Assembly: GCA_036271875.1 (NCBI GenBank)
Contig: DATAZU010000010.1
Coordinates: forward strand, 62,001 to 126,000
From: Galbitalea sp036271875
GTDB lineage: Bacteria > Actinomycetota > Actinomycetes > Actinomycetales > Microbacteriaceae
Direction: 5' to 3'
DNA: 64,000 bases
Made by a program: the position numbers and the translations under genes. This document shows, in pieces, positions 33,135-42,414 of the stretch. The first letter of the stretch is position 1; the number at the start of each line of letters is the position of its first letter. The notes under the pieces are model-generated. The model worked only from the letters and a program-made list of their open reading frames with translations, was not told the origin of the DNA and made no database searches.

Positions 33135-33896
33135 TCAGCTGCCCGTGGCCTGCGGCCGCACCCGCAGCGTCGTGATTCCCCCGTCGACCACGAGTGCCGT
33201 CCCCGTCGTCGACGCAGACAACGGACTGGACAGGTAAACGATCGCCGCGGCGACCTCTTCCGGCGTCACCATCCGGCCCGTGGCCTGCCGAGCGTCCAGC
33301 GCGGCACGCTCGGCCACCGGATCCGGAAACTTCGCAACCATCCGGTCGACAAACGGCGTCGATACCGTGCCGGGACTGACGCAGTTGACTCGCACACCCT
33401 CTCCAACGTGGTCGGTCGCCATGGAATATGTCAGCGCGAGGACAGCGCCCTTGGACGCTCCGTACGCCGCACGGCGGGGCATCCCGTTAAGTGCCGCAAC
33501 CGAGCAGAGATTGACGATCGACGCGCAGGGCGACTTGCGGAGCCACGGCAACACGGCCGCCGAGACCCGCGCCATGCCGACGACGTTGATATTGAGCACA
33601 CGAAGCCACTCGTCATCGTCGGTCTCGTCCACCGACCCGACAGCGCTGATGCCCGCGTTGTTGACCACGAGATCAATGCGGCCAAACCGCTCTCCAACGG
33701 CAGCGACCGCGGCGTCGACGGATGCCCGATCCGACACATCTGCCACAAACCCGGTGAGCGGTTCCGGCACCCCGTCCGGGTTCAGATCGAGAACGGCGAC
33801 CGTCGCACCGTGAGCCGCGAGCGCCTTTGCCGTTGCAAGACCGATCCCGGATGCGCCGCCGGTGACGACGGCCACCGTTCCATCAAATTCACTCAT
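33135..33896 (-). CDS. SDR, probable 2-keto-3-deoxy-L-fuconate dehydrogenase
   Basis: 253-residue classical SDR: TGGASGIG (about 12-19), NNAGISA, Ser in NLCSVAALNG, YGASK (Y-x3-K), and the C-terminal ALVVDGGIT. In the Xanthomonas-type L-fucose pathway an SDR oxidises 2-keto-3-deoxy-L-fuconate to the 2,4-diketo acid, and here it is translationally coupled (ATGA) downstream of the FAH-family hydrolase that acts on exactly that product. Function is inferred from context; other sugar-alcohol or fucose dehydrogenation is possible. Confidence 0.82.
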   Translation of the reverse strand: MSEFDGTVAVVTGGASGIGLATAKALAAHGATVAVLDLNPDGVPEPLTGFVADVSDRASVDAAVAAVGERFGRIDLVVNNAGISAVGSVDETDDDEWLRVLNINVVGMARVSAAVLPWLRKSPCASIVNLCSVAALNGMPRRAAYGASKGAVLALTYSMATDHVGEGVRVNCVSPGTVSTPFVDRMVAKFPDPVAERAALDARQATGRMVTPEEVAAAIVYLSSPLSASTTGTALVVDGGITTLRVRPQATGS

Positions 33897-34747
33897 GCCT
33901 GCCTCAGTTCCTGTCTGGCCCTGCCGAGCCCATCGATTTCGAGCGCGACGACATCGCCCGCCCGCAGGTATGGCTTGGGCTCCGGCTGGCCGAGGGCGAC
34001 CCCGGCCGGCGTACCCGTGTTGATGATGTCGCCCGGCTGAAGCACCATGAACTGGCTGAGATACCAGATGATGTGGTTGACGCCGAAGATCATGTTCGCC
34101 GTTGTGCCATCCTGGCGAAGCGTGTCATTGACCCAGAGCCGCATGGCAAGTGCCTGTGGATCGGGAATCTCGTCTGCCGGAACCAGGATCGGGCCGAACG
34201 GATTGAACGTCTCACAACTCTTGCCCTTGTCCCATTGGCCGCCGCGCTCGATTTGGAATTCGCGCTCGGAAACGTCGTGCGACAGGGCAAACCCGGCGAT
34301 GTGCGCCGGGGCCGCGTCGGGAGAGTCCAGATATCGCGCGGTTGTTCCGATCACCACGCCAAGCTCAACCTCCCAGTCGGTCTTCACCGACAGACGCGGT
34401 ACGAGCACGGCGTCGTTTGGGCCCACCAACGTCGACGGGTCCTTCATGAACACCACGGGCTCCGTTGGAATCTCCGCGTGGGTCTCCTCGGCATGATCGC
34501 GATAGTTGAGGCCGATGCAGACAATCTTGATGGGACGCGCGACGGGCGCTCCGATGCGGAGCGCCCCGGCATTCTCCAGCACCGGAAGCGAGCCGGCAGC
34601 GAGCGCCGCCCTGGCTTCCGCGACGCCGCCAGCGGCGAGGAATGCGCCATCGATATCTGCGGTGAGAGAGCGCAGGTCGTAGCTCGCGCCACCGGTCTGC
34701 AGCACGGGAATCTCCGCGCCGGGATCGCCAAGTCTGGCAAATGACAT
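33893..34747 (-). CDS. FAH-family hydrolase, probable 2,4-diketo-3-deoxy-L-fuconate hydrolase
   Basis: 284-residue fumarylacetoacetate-hydrolase-fold enzyme that cleaves a beta-diketo acid, here most likely to pyruvate and L-lactate. Metal ligands are seen in the family core: IGLNYRDHAEET, FMKDPSTLVGPND, KTDWEVELGVVIG (E-x-E...D), GFALSHDVSEREFQ and GDIINTGTPAGVALG. Length and motifs match the branch used in non-phosphorylative fucose and rhamnose routes. Followed by the SDR with a 4-base overlap. Confidence 0.85.
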   Translation of the reverse strand: MSFARLGDPGAEIPVLQTGGASYDLRSLTADIDGAFLAAGGVAEARAALAAGSLPVLENAGALRIGAPVARPIKIVCIGLNYRDHAEETHAEIPTEPVVFMKDPSTLVGPNDAVLVPRLSVKTDWEVELGVVIGTTARYLDSPDAAPAHIAGFALSHDVSEREFQIERGGQWDKGKSCETFNPFGPILVPADEIPDPQALAMRLWVNDTLRQDGTTANMIFGVNHIIWYLSQFMVLQPGDIINTGTPAGVALGQPEPKPYLRAGDVVALEIDGLGRARQELRQA

Positions 34748-34759
34748 TCTAAAAACCGA

Positions 34760-35863
34760 TCACTTTCTGCTGGATGTTCCGTAGTGCGGCGCGATACCCT
34801 CGCGCTCATTCGATTCGTAGGCCGCCTCGACAACCGCCATGGTGTCGAAAACGTCCTCGACGCTTGTCGGGAGTGTGGGAACCGAGCCTTCGAGGAACCG
34901 TTGAAGCGCGCTCATCGACCAGATGAAGGCGTCCGGAAACCAGGAGCCCTCGAACGGAACGGGGCGCCAGCCGTCTTCCGGTTCGTCTCTGAGCACGTAG
35001 TCGAGAGCATCCGGTCCGCCGGTCGGATAGTCGAGTAGCAGACCGAGTTGCGCACGAACGGCGCCACGGGTTCCCTCCCACTTGATGAAGCTCTCCTCGA
35101 ATCGGGCACCGTAGTCGTGGTCGTGGTTTGTCGAGATCGTAACGCGCAGGGGACGATCTGCGTACCGCAGGATCACGGTCGATCGCGTGCTCGCCAGCTC
35201 CTTGAGCGGATGACCAACCGTCGTCGCGCTGACACCGGTCGGGTTGCCGAGAAACGATCGAACGAGGTCCATGTAGTGCACGCTGTGCATCGTGAACTCG
35301 AGGCGTTCCATGCCGAACACAAAGGGGAACATCTCCCACGGCGTATTCACCGAGATGCGAATCTCGAGGTCGATGAGTTCTCCGATCGCACCGGAGGCGA
35401 TCAACTCACGCGCCCCAGCGACCTGCGGCGCGAATCGGAGTTGTGTGTTGACAGCGGCGATGAGACGCTTGCGCCGACAGATGTCCAGGAGCGCACTCGC
35501 CTCCGCGAGCGTATTTCCGAGCGGTTTCTGAATCTGAACCGCCGAGCCGTCCGGCAACGCATCGAGGGCCAAAGCGAACTCGCCCGGGACGAGCGCAATA
35601 TCGAAGACGGCGTCAGCGGGCGCCGCGGCGACAGCCTCCGGGATCGACGGAAAAACACCGGGGATGTCGTACCGTTCGGCGAGCGATCGCGCCCGCTCCG
35701 TATTCACATCGCAGATGGCGGCGACCTCGAATCCCGCCTTCTCGTAGGCCGGAAGATGCGCATCCCGAACGATCCCTCCCGCGCCCAGGATCACGATCGG
35801 GCGAGGGAAGCTCGGGAGCTCGAGCGTGTACCCCTCCGCGGGCGCGAACTCGGGCAGAACCAT
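34760..35863 (-). CDS. Gfo/Idh/MocA-family oxidoreductase
   Basis: 367-residue NAD(P)-dependent sugar dehydrogenase. Rossmann segment VILGAGGIVRDAHLPAYEKAGFEVAAICDVNTERA (about 25-60), the KPLGNT motif (EKP-like, about 125) with the catalytic Lys, and a C-terminal beta-sheet dimer domain. In the operon between the ABC importer and the catabolic enzymes it may oxidise or epimerise an imported fucoside or related sugar. The start codon is GTG or ATG-like at 35863; the protein has about 20 residues before the Rossmann strand. Exact substrate unknown. Confidence 0.82.
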   Translation of the reverse strand: MVLPEFAPAEGYTLELPSFPRPIVILGAGGIVRDAHLPAYEKAGFEVAAICDVNTERARSLAERYDIPGVFPSIPEAVAAAPADAVFDIALVPGEFALALDALPDGSAVQIQKPLGNTLAEASALLDICRRKRLIAAVNTQLRFAPQVAGARELIASGAIGELIDLEIRISVNTPWEMFPFVFGMERLEFTMHSVHYMDLVRSFLGNPTGVSATTVGHPLKELASTRSTVILRYADRPLRVTISTNHDHDYGARFEESFIKWEGTRGAVRAQLGLLLDYPTGGPDALDYVLRDEPEDGWRPVPFEGSWFPDAFIWSMSALQRFLEGSVPTLPTSVEDVFDTMAVVEAAYESNEREGIAPHYGTSSRK

Positions 35864-35867
35864 GAAC

Positions 35868-36821
35868 CTAGCCCTTGACCGCGCCCACGGTTTGCCCGCG
35901 GATGAGGAAACGCTGGGCGACGATGAACACGATGAGAAGCGGAATCGTGCTGATGGCCGTCGCGAGCGCGAGTTCCGGCATGTACAGCTTGATCGGCGTG
36001 CCGGCTGCTGCGGTCGGATTGAACAACGGACTCGAGCTGATCAGGCTCTGGATTCCGACCGAAATGGTTTGCGTTCCGAAACTGGAGGTCAGGAGCGCGA
36101 GCGGCAGGAAGAAGTTCGTCCAGTTGGCGACAAACGAAAAGAAAGCCACAAGCGCGATTGCCTGCCTGGAGATCGGAAGGGCGATCCGCAAAAAGATCGC
36201 GACCTCACCCAGTCCATCGATTCGCGCCGCCTCAACCAGCTCGTGCGGCATGGCCGTTCTGAAGTGGATGTACGCGAGATACACGCCGAACGGGAAGAAC
36301 CCCATGATGATCGCGACCGGCCACAGTTCCCCGACGGCACTCACCGCGTTGACCTCAAGGAACAGCGGAATGACCAGCACCGTGTTCGGCATCACCATGG
36401 CGAGAAGCGTGACGATGAGAATCGTGCGTTGAAAGCGAAACCGTAGTCGCGCGAGCGCGTACCCGGTCGGCAGCGCCGCAACCAGGGCGAGCACACCACC
36501 AACCACCGCGACGAACACGGTGTTGCCGAGCCAGGTGAGGTAGACGTGCGGGGTATCGAGGCCACCGTAGGCAATGATCTCATTCCAGCTGTGTTGTATG
36601 CCGGCAAACGAGATGCCACCCAGCCCGAGGAATCCACCGCTGTTCGCGGCGACGCTTGCATCGCTGCGAAGCGCGACAGCGAAGAATCCAACGAGTGGAT
36701 AGAGGAAGACGAGCGCGACAAAGGTCATGAAGACGACGCGGGCGATGCGTCCGGCGTCCCAACGGCGCACGGCCCCGGCACGAACGGACAGCTTGTTGAC
36801 TCGCAGTTCTGAGGTGGTCAT
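35868..36821 (-). CDS. CUT1 sugar ABC transporter permease (MalG type)
   Basis: 317-residue inner-membrane permease with six predicted helices. The EAA loop reads ELVEAARIDGLGEVAIFLRIALPISRQA (about 215-240), which contacts the ATPase. The last helices (ALATAISTIPLLIVFIVAQRFLIRGQTVGAVKG) end in the GAVKG motif typical of MalG-like subunits. Its ATG shares a base with the stop of the upstream permease (TGATG). No ATPase gene is in the operon; a shared MsiK-like ATPase elsewhere is expected, as is usual in actinobacteria. Confidence 0.9.
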   Translation of the reverse strand: MTTSELRVNKLSVRAGAVRRWDAGRIARVVFMTFVALVFLYPLVGFFAVALRSDASVAANSGGFLGLGGISFAGIQHSWNEIIAYGGLDTPHVYLTWLGNTVFVAVVGGVLALVAALPTGYALARLRFRFQRTILIVTLLAMVMPNTVLVIPLFLEVNAVSAVGELWPVAIIMGFFPFGVYLAYIHFRTAMPHELVEAARIDGLGEVAIFLRIALPISRQAIALVAFFSFVANWTNFFLPLALLTSSFGTQTISVGIQSLISSSPLFNPTAAAGTPIKLYMPELALATAISTIPLLIVFIVAQRFLIRGQTVGAVKG

Positions 36822-37792
36822 CAGTGCTCCTCGACGCTGAACAGGCCGCTGCGGAAGACGACGATCAGTCCGATCGCGAGCGTGATGATCACGATGATTA
36901 CGCTCATTGCGGCGGCCGCCGGGAAGTCGTTGCCAACGAACGCGAACCAGTAGCCGAGCTGTGTCGGGGTGTACTCCGAGGGCAGCGCGCCCGAGGCAAC
37001 CTGGTTAAGCAGGTACGGCTCGAGAAATAATTGGAATCCGTAGGCGAGGTTGAGCAGCGCGGCGTAACCAATCCATTGCCGGATCATGGGCAGCTTGACG
37101 CGCCAGGCGAGCTGCCACGCGTTCGCTCCGTCCAGGCTTGCGGCCTCAAGGATGTCCTCCGGGATGCTGTTAAGGCCGCCGTTGACGGTCACGATCCACT
37201 GCCCGAGACCCTGCAGGAGAAGCATGGCCGAGAGGATGACAGGAAGGTCGCCAGAGGTTGCGACGACCTGCTTGATCGTTGTGAACCCAAGGGCTGAAAG
37301 AAAGCCGGAGATCGGCGACTGCCCCGGGTTCAGAAGGTAGACCCAGAGCATCAGGTTTGCTACACCCCCGAGCGCGCCGGGAATGTAGTAGATGAAGCGC
37401 ATGATGCTGCCGAACCGGCCGGGGCTCGCGTGAACTAGAAGCGCGAGACCGACAACGGCAACGATCATGATCGGCAACCAGATGATCAGGACCGAGAAGA
37501 TGTCCTCGAAGGACTGGGCAAAGCGAAAGTCGGTGATGGCCTTGACGTAGGCCTGTAGCCCGCCAAATCCGGTGGCGTTGGGCTGGAGGAGGGTCGGGCT
37601 GACCTGAACGCTCACCCACAGTGCGTAGCCGATCGGGATGATGCCGCCGATGAGCAGAAGCCCCAGGTATGGCAGCATGAGGGTCCATGCGCCAGCGACT
37701 TCCCGGCGCCGCATGGGCGGGTGGGCCTTACGTCGCTTCGAGCGAGCCCGGTCGCTAGCGCCGACGAGAGCCGGCGCCGTGTTGGTAGTCAT
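36821..37792 (-). CDS. CUT1 sugar ABC transporter permease (MalF type)
   Basis: 323-residue permease with six predicted helices and the EAA loop EDILEAASLDGANAWQLAWRVKLPMIRQW (about 215-245). A basic N-terminus (RARSKRRKAHPPMRRRE) precedes the first helix WTLMLPYLGLLLIGGIIPIGYALWVS. ATG 37792 was chosen because an AAGGAA ribosome site precedes it; the longer frame upstream covers the inter-gene hairpin. Pairs with the MalG-type subunit that follows. Confidence 0.9.
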   Translation of the reverse strand: MTTNTAPALVGASDRARSKRRKAHPPMRRREVAGAWTLMLPYLGLLLIGGIIPIGYALWVSVQVSPTLLQPNATGFGGLQAYVKAITDFRFAQSFEDIFSVLIIWLPIMIVAVVGLALLVHASPGRFGSIMRFIYYIPGALGGVANLMLWVYLLNPGQSPISGFLSALGFTTIKQVVATSGDLPVILSAMLLLQGLGQWIVTVNGGLNSIPEDILEAASLDGANAWQLAWRVKLPMIRQWIGYAALLNLAYGFQLFLEPYLLNQVASGALPSEYTPTQLGYWFAFVGNDFPAAAAMSVIIVIITLAIGLIVVFRSGLFSVEEH

Positions 37793-37857
37793 TGAGGAGA
37801 ATTCCTTGGCTGAAGTTGGTGGTGATAAACGCACGCGTCGAGCTACCGTGCACACAT

Positions 37858-37911
37858 CGTTGGGGTGCGGTCGCCAAGCGTACTCGTTCACTTGGTCGAC
37901 GCACCCCAACG
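37858..37911 (-). other. inter-gene stem-loop between solute-binding protein and permease genes
   Basis: CGTTGGGGTGCG (37858-37869) pairs perfectly with CGCACCCCAACG (37900-37911); inner segments CCAAG and CTTGG extend the stem with a small bulge. Such structures often protect the upstream binding-protein mRNA or partly terminate it, giving excess binding protein over permease. It lies in the 138-base gap inside the operon. Confidence 0.65.
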
Positions 37912-37930
37912 GTGTTAGGTGCCGCGTTCC

Positions 37931-39259
37931 TTACTTGGAGGTGACGACGGTGTACCCGGCAGCCTTCGCCTTGGCCGGAAGGTCAGTCGTGAAGTCTGAC
38001 CATGCCGCCGAGAACGGTTTGCCTGCCGCGAGGTCCTTCGCGATCGTCGAGGTCCACTCTCCGCCGGTGTCGTACAGCAGGTAGCTGTAGTCGCCGGGGA
38101 CGGTGTTGATTGCCGGTGCGAACGTGGCGAGTGTCGCCGCGGTGTCCGCGTAGTAGTCATCCGACGTCTGCTTCGCGATCCAGGGCTGCTGGTCGGCCGT
38201 GAAGGCCGGCAGGCCGGTCGAAAGATCGACCTCCCAGCGCGGGTCACTGGCAACGAACTTCATGAACGTTTCGGCGTTCTTCAGTTCCTTGCCCTTGATG
38301 TGAGACGACATGCCCCACAGTCCACCGCCCTCATCGCCCATCTGGACGTCAGACGAACCGGGCCAGGTCAGGCCGGGTGCTGCCTGCATGGTTCCCTTCG
38401 GCAGCTTCCAGGTGGTCTCGAACAGGTAGTTGCCCCACCATGCCGCACCCGGGCTCATTGCGAGCTTCTGGCCGGCCTTCGTCGCGTCCGCGTCGAAGAT
38501 GCCATCGGTCGAGAGCGCTTTCGCGTCCGACAGTGTTGACAGCAGGCTCTCTGCGCGTGTGCACTTCGGGTCCTGGAAGTTGATGTCGACCGTTGTTGCG
38601 TTCACCGCGACGTTCGTCGGGCAGTCCGAGGCCCAGAGGTAACGGTTCGGCGCGTATGCGTCGCCCGTGAATCCGCTGATGTATCCGGGGTGGTCCTTCG
38701 CGATCTTCACCGCGAGCGTCTCATAGTCCGCCCACGTCGTCGGAACGGTATAGCCCCACTGCTTGAACAGCGCGGCATTGTACCAGAACACGTCCGGTGC
38801 AGCATCGTTGCGGAGGCACTGGTACTTGCCGTCGATGAAGCAGGAGGCCAGAGCGGTCTTGGTGTAGCCCGCGACGAGGTCGGGGGTGTCCTTGCTCATG
38901 TTGGCCGTGTAACCGGTCTTCGCGGCCCACGCGACGTCGTCGTTCGATGGGAAGAAAATCGCGTCCGGCCATCCCTTCTTCGCGGCGTCGAACTGTGCGA
39001 AGTGCTGCTCCGTGGTCGTCGCACCAACGGTGCTGTCGATCTGGACGATGTTGATCGGGATGTTGGGGTAGGCCTTCTTGAAGGCGTCTGCCGCGGGGAC
39101 GCGGGGCGCATCGACCCATACGGTGATCTTGCCACCAGAGTCGGTCTGTGTTCCGGTGCTCGCCGTCTTCGAGTTGCTTGTGCAACCGGAGAGAGCAAGG
39201 CCGGCGATGGCGATTGCCGCCACAGCCGTTGTCACCGACAACAGCTTTCTTGTCTTCAT
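37931..39259 (-). CDS. CUT1 ABC transporter sugar-binding lipoprotein
   Basis: 442-residue extracellular solute-binding protein. Signal: MKTRKLLSVTTAVAAIAIAGLALSGCTS, with the lipobox LSGC (Cys 25) for lipid anchoring. The body starts GGKITVWVDAPRVPAADAFKKAYPNIPINIVQ, typical of family 1 carbohydrate-binding proteins. Four Cys in the mature part may form disulfides. ATG 39259 sits at the lipoprotein start. It is the first gene of the leftward operon and has a TATAGT promoter upstream. From the cluster, L-fucose or fucosides are the likely ligand. Confidence 0.92.
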   Translation of the reverse strand: MKTRKLLSVTTAVAAIAIAGLALSGCTSNSKTASTGTQTDSGGKITVWVDAPRVPAADAFKKAYPNIPINIVQIDSTVGATTTEQHFAQFDAAKKGWPDAIFFPSNDDVAWAAKTGYTANMSKDTPDLVAGYTKTALASCFIDGKYQCLRNDAAPDVFWYNAALFKQWGYTVPTTWADYETLAVKIAKDHPGYISGFTGDAYAPNRYLWASDCPTNVAVNATTVDINFQDPKCTRAESLLSTLSDAKALSTDGIFDADATKAGQKLAMSPGAAWWGNYLFETTWKLPKGTMQAAPGLTWPGSSDVQMGDEGGGLWGMSSHIKGKELKNAETFMKFVASDPRWEVDLSTGLPAFTADQQPWIAKQTSDDYYADTAATLATFAPAINTVPGDYSYLLYDTGGEWTSTIAKDLAAGKPFSAAWSDFTTDLPAKAKAAGYTVVTSK

Positions 39260-39428
39260 TGACACTCCTTGTGATGTAAGTGGCGTAAGGAACACGCCTT
39301 CGTGTATCTGCCGCTTGGTGCAAGAAACGCAAATGCTCACCGCGCCGGACGACAAAGTGGCGACCCCATCCTTCGATGCGGGTCGATTTCGGCTGCCAGC
39401 GTGGAGAACCTTAGCTTCGCTCGATCGT

Positions 39429-39452
39429 ACTATAGATCAGATGAATTAGATG
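39429..39452 (-). promoter_or_regulatory. promoter of fucose importer operon with adjacent direct repeat
   Basis: TATAGT (39429-39434, minus strand) is a good -10. Immediately upstream on that strand is a tandem 9-bp repeat, read on the plus strand as GATCAGATG-AATTAGATG (39435-39452), a candidate binding site for the FadR-type regulator at 42415. Leader to the ATG is about 160 bases. The rest of 39260-39515 shows no gene. Confidence 0.4.
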
Positions 39453-39515
39453 CAGAAACTTCTGAAATGCCGGAAAATAGGCATTTAGACCTGACTTTTC
39501 ATCGAAGTGATTGGA

Positions 39516-40403
39516 TTATTCACCCAATACGGCGGCTGCGGCCGCGAGATGCGACGGGTCGATCCCGTAAAAGTTGGTGGCCGTTTCGGCCAGGATGCGC
39601 GCGCGATCGGCGTCCGTTAGTTCGGCAATCATGGAGCGGAGTCCCGCCCACACGCGGGCGTAGCCCCCCGCGGTCACGGAGATCGGCCAGTCGCCGCCGT
39701 ACATGAGTCGCTCGGCCCCGAACCGGTCCATTGCTCGGTCGAAGAATGGGGCGACCAGCTGCGGCGTCCATGAATCGGGCTCGTCGGTCGCCGAATACAA
39801 CCCGCTCACCTTCGCGAACACCAGTGGGTTCTCGGCAGCCGCCGCGATGAGGCTCCACCACGGCTCGCGATCCCGCAGACCGATCGGTGGCTTCGCGAGA
39901 TGGTCGATCACAATCCGCAGCCCGGGGTGCCGCTCTCCGAGAATTGGGACGAGCGCAAGATGCTCAGGCAAGACGGAAACAAGGTCGAAGGTCATGCCTG
40001 CGGCTTCGAGTACACCGAGCCCGTCGTCGACCTCTGGGCGCAGCAGCCACTCCGGGTCCGGATTGTTGTGGATCAGATTTCGCACGCCGACGACCAGCGT
40101 GTCCCTGCGGAAGGCCTCGATGTGCGTCGCAACGTCAGACGGCCGCTCGAGCGGAACATACGCGACCACGGCGGCGATCCTCGGATTATTCGCCGCGACC
40201 TCCAGCATGAACGCGGTGTCCTCGTCGTTGTCCGCCGACTGCACCAGAACCGTCGCGCTGACCCCGGCCCTATCCAGCTGCGGTTCCAGCTCGGCGAAAG
40301 TCATGGTTCGGTCGATGGGGGCAAGCTCTGGCGTGAGCCAGTCGTACCTCGCACGGCCCGGATCCCAGACGTGCTGGTGCGCGTCGATGATGAGCTCTGA
40401 CAT
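39516..40403 (-). CDS. amidohydrolase, probable L-fuconolactonase
   Basis: 295-residue amidohydrolase_2 TIM barrel that opens sugar-acid lactones. Metal motif IDAHQHVWDP at the start, HLAKPPI (about 168), and the late GGDWPIS with the catalytic Asp. FAKVSGLYS lies between them. Members of this group in fucose clusters hydrolyse L-fucono-1,5-lactone to L-fuconate. It is the last gene of an enolase-RraA-lactonase operon, 24 bases after rraA. Confidence 0.87.
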   Translation of the reverse strand: MSELIIDAHQHVWDPGRARYDWLTPELAPIDRTMTFAELEPQLDRAGVSATVLVQSADNDEDTAFMLEVAANNPRIAAVVAYVPLERPSDVATHIEAFRRDTLVVGVRNLIHNNPDPEWLLRPEVDDGLGVLEAAGMTFDLVSVLPEHLALVPILGERHPGLRIVIDHLAKPPIGLRDREPWWSLIAAAAENPLVFAKVSGLYSATDEPDSWTPQLVAPFFDRAMDRFGAERLMYGGDWPISVTAGGYARVWAGLRSMIAELTDADRARILAETATNFYGIDPSHLAAAAAVLGE

Positions 40404-40427
40404 GTGACGCCCTTCTCCGTGTTGGTC

Positions 40428-41096
40428 CTACAGGAGACCGTGCCGTTCCCACACCGCTCGCAGGGTCTCCCCTGCGCGTAGCTCGGACAACACCGTCGAT
40501 TCTCCCCCGGCCCGCTCCCGCGCCCGTTGTAACACCTCATTTTCGGCGAACCGCGGGATCGCGACGAGGCCATCGTCGTCGGCCATGATGAGCTCCCCCG
40601 ATTCGATGGTTACTCCGCCTATGCTGGTTGGCTCCCCGATCCCGACGACACGCATCCGCCCCCGGTAGTCGATGGGTCGTCGCGAGAGCGAAAACGCGGG
40701 GAAACCCATCTCCACGATCTTGTCGGTGTCCCTCAGGTTGCCGTCGGTCACCACACCCGCAGCACCCGCACCCATCGCCGCGGCACTGAACAACTCGCCC
40801 CAAAATGCGGACTCATTGCTCTCGGCGGTTCCGATCACCGCGATCTCGCCGACTCTGATCGCGGAAATGAAGTCGATGGCGGCGCCATACGGATCGGACG
40901 GGTTGTCGTCGGTCGACGGTTCGAAACTCACGGTCCAGGCGCGACCGAGGATGCGGCTTCCGGGCGCGAGCGGTGCGAGCCGAATCCGGGAAACTCGGTC
41001 GCGCTGGCCCGCTGCGTCGAGCGAATCACTCAGGATGGCCGAGCTGAGCCGTTCGTCGCCCTCGAGCGGTTCGAATCCGCGCCTATCGGATGACAT
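40428..41096 (-). CDS. RraA-like protein / HMG-type aldolase
   Basis: 222 residues of the RraA/4-hydroxy-4-methyl-2-oxoglutarate aldolase family. The class II aldolase signature GELFSAAAMGAGAAGVVTDGNLRD (about 110-133; E, D and R of E-x-D-G-x-x-R-D type) is intact, so it is more likely an aldolase or oxaloacetate decarboxylase than an RNase E inhibitor. In this operon it may cleave a 2-keto-3-deoxy or methyl-branched acid made by the enolase-superfamily dehydratase next to it. Overlaps the enolase gene by 14 bases. Confidence 0.8.
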   Translation of the reverse strand: MSSDRRGFEPLEGDERLSSAILSDSLDAAGQRDRVSRIRLAPLAPGSRILGRAWTVSFEPSTDDNPSDPYGAAIDFISAIRVGEIAVIGTAESNESAFWGELFSAAAMGAGAAGVVTDGNLRDTDKIVEMGFPAFSLSRRPIDYRGRMRVVGIGEPTSIGGVTIESGELIMADDDGLVAIPRFAENEVLQRARERAGGESTVLSELRAGETLRAVWERHGLL

Positions 41097-42264
41097 GGCC
41101 GCCGCCTGGCACGAACGCGAACCGTTCCTCGATCGCCGGGGTCAGGGCGACGCCGAGACCCGGGGCGGTAGGCGCAGCGAGCGTGCCGCCATCGAAGCCG
41201 ACGGGTTCGACCAGCAGGACATCGCGCAGCGGATTGGGGAGGGTGCAGAACTCGAACAGTTCGACACCGGGTTCGGCGAGCACAGTGTGCAGGTTCGCGG
41301 CGAACGTAACCCCGCTACCCCAGACGTGCGGAACAGCAGACAAACCGGCAGCCCCGGCGAGCGCGACGACTTCGGAGAAGGCTCGCGGGCCGCCCACGAA
41401 GGTGACGTCCGGCTGGGCGATGTCAATGCCGCCAGACGAGATCAACTCGGCGAATTCGCGAACCGTTCCGTTTGACTCGACCCCGGATATTGCAACGTCC
41501 AGCTCGGCCCTGACCCTGGCATATCCGACCAGATCATCCGCGAAACACGGCTCTTCGTACCAGCGCGCTCCCCTCGCCGCCACATCGCGACCGACTCGGA
41601 TGGCATCGTCGACACTCCAGGGCGACGAAGCACAGCCCTGGACCGCGTCGAGGATGAAACCAATGCCATCGGGTAGTGCGTCGACGACGTGGTCGAGCAG
41701 ACGCAGCGTCGTATCCGGATCCGTCATCGCGCGGAACTTCACCGTGCGGAAGCCGACATCGACCTGGGTGAGCATCCAGTCCGAGATCTGGTCGAAGGTT
41801 GTACCGAGTCCGCCGCTGGCATAGGTCTCGATGCTTGACCGCTTGGCTCCACCCATGAGCTCGTATGCCGGCACGGAGTTTCGCTTCGCGACCGCATCGA
41901 GACACGCGGTCTCGATTGCGCCCGCGACGCCGTTGACAATGCCGCCGCGCGCCCAGAACGCGGTGTACGCCCGAAGGTGAGTTGCGACGTCAAGTGGATG
42001 GGCCAAGTCGACACCGACCAGGTACGGCTCAAACGCGTCGACAATCCCGGGCACGGCGCGCGCCGCCATGATTCCCGCCCCCACCTCACCGAGCCCCGTT
42101 GTGCCGTCCGTTAGGGTCACTTCGACCAGCGCAGCATCCCATGACCAGATCGTTCCCCCGACCCAGGTGAGCTCCTCCCCCGGCGGGTAGGTCGCGGAGA
42201 GCAATACGGCGCGAACGCCGGACACCGCGAGGGACGTGTCAGAATCTAGGGAGCCCGTCGGCAT
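41083..42264 (-). CDS. enolase-superfamily dehydratase, mandelate racemase subgroup
   Basis: 393-residue MR-type acid sugar dehydratase or racemase. Visible: TVKFRA at the end of strand 2 (the usual KxK reads K-F-R), metal acids in ILDAVQG, WYEEP and SGVESN, and the Asp-His dyad in QPDVTFVGG and PHVWGSG. N-terminal capping domain about 15-130. Substrate undefined; it differs from the fuconate dehydratase at 43146 and so gives the cluster a second acid-sugar dehydratase. The ATG at 42264 precedes MPTGSLDSDTS; a much longer open frame upstream is non-coding. Confidence 0.82.
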   Translation of the reverse strand: MPTGSLDSDTSLAVSGVRAVLLSATYPPGEELTWVGGTIWSWDAALVEVTLTDGTTGLGEVGAGIMAARAVPGIVDAFEPYLVGVDLAHPLDVATHLRAYTAFWARGGIVNGVAGAIETACLDAVAKRNSVPAYELMGGAKRSSIETYASGGLGTTFDQISDWMLTQVDVGFRTVKFRAMTDPDTTLRLLDHVVDALPDGIGFILDAVQGCASSPWSVDDAIRVGRDVAARGARWYEEPCFADDLVGYARVRAELDVAISGVESNGTVREFAELISSGGIDIAQPDVTFVGGPRAFSEVVALAGAAGLSAVPHVWGSGVTFAANLHTVLAEPGVELFEFCTLPNPLRDVLLVEPVGFDGGTLAAPTAPGLGVALTPAIEERFAFVPGGGHVIR

Positions 42265-42288
42265 AAGGATTGCCTCATCTTTGAGTAT

Positions 42289-42297
42289 TTCATCCGA
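42289..42297. promoter_or_regulatory. candidate regulator site CATCCGATG
   Basis: Perfect 9-bp palindrome (CATC-C-GATG) 25 bases upstream of the enolase-family gene, within the 150-base divergent region with the FadR-type regulator. Related ATNNGATG sequences occur upstream of the other sugar operons. Low certainty because the motif is short. Confidence 0.3.
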
Positions 42298-42402
42298 TGT
42301 ATATCCCAACATTATCCTTGAACACCCACTTTTGTGGCTGATTCCTATGATTAGTCTGATGAATACCGACGCACCGCTCGCGCCCCGGGCACCTCTCGGC
42401 CA

Positions 42403-42408
42403 TAGAAT
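42403..42408 (+). promoter_or_regulatory. -10 hexamer of leaderless FadR-type regulator gene
   Basis: TAGAAT, six bases before the ATG at 42415. Confidence 0.5.
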
Positions 42409-42414
42409 GACGCC

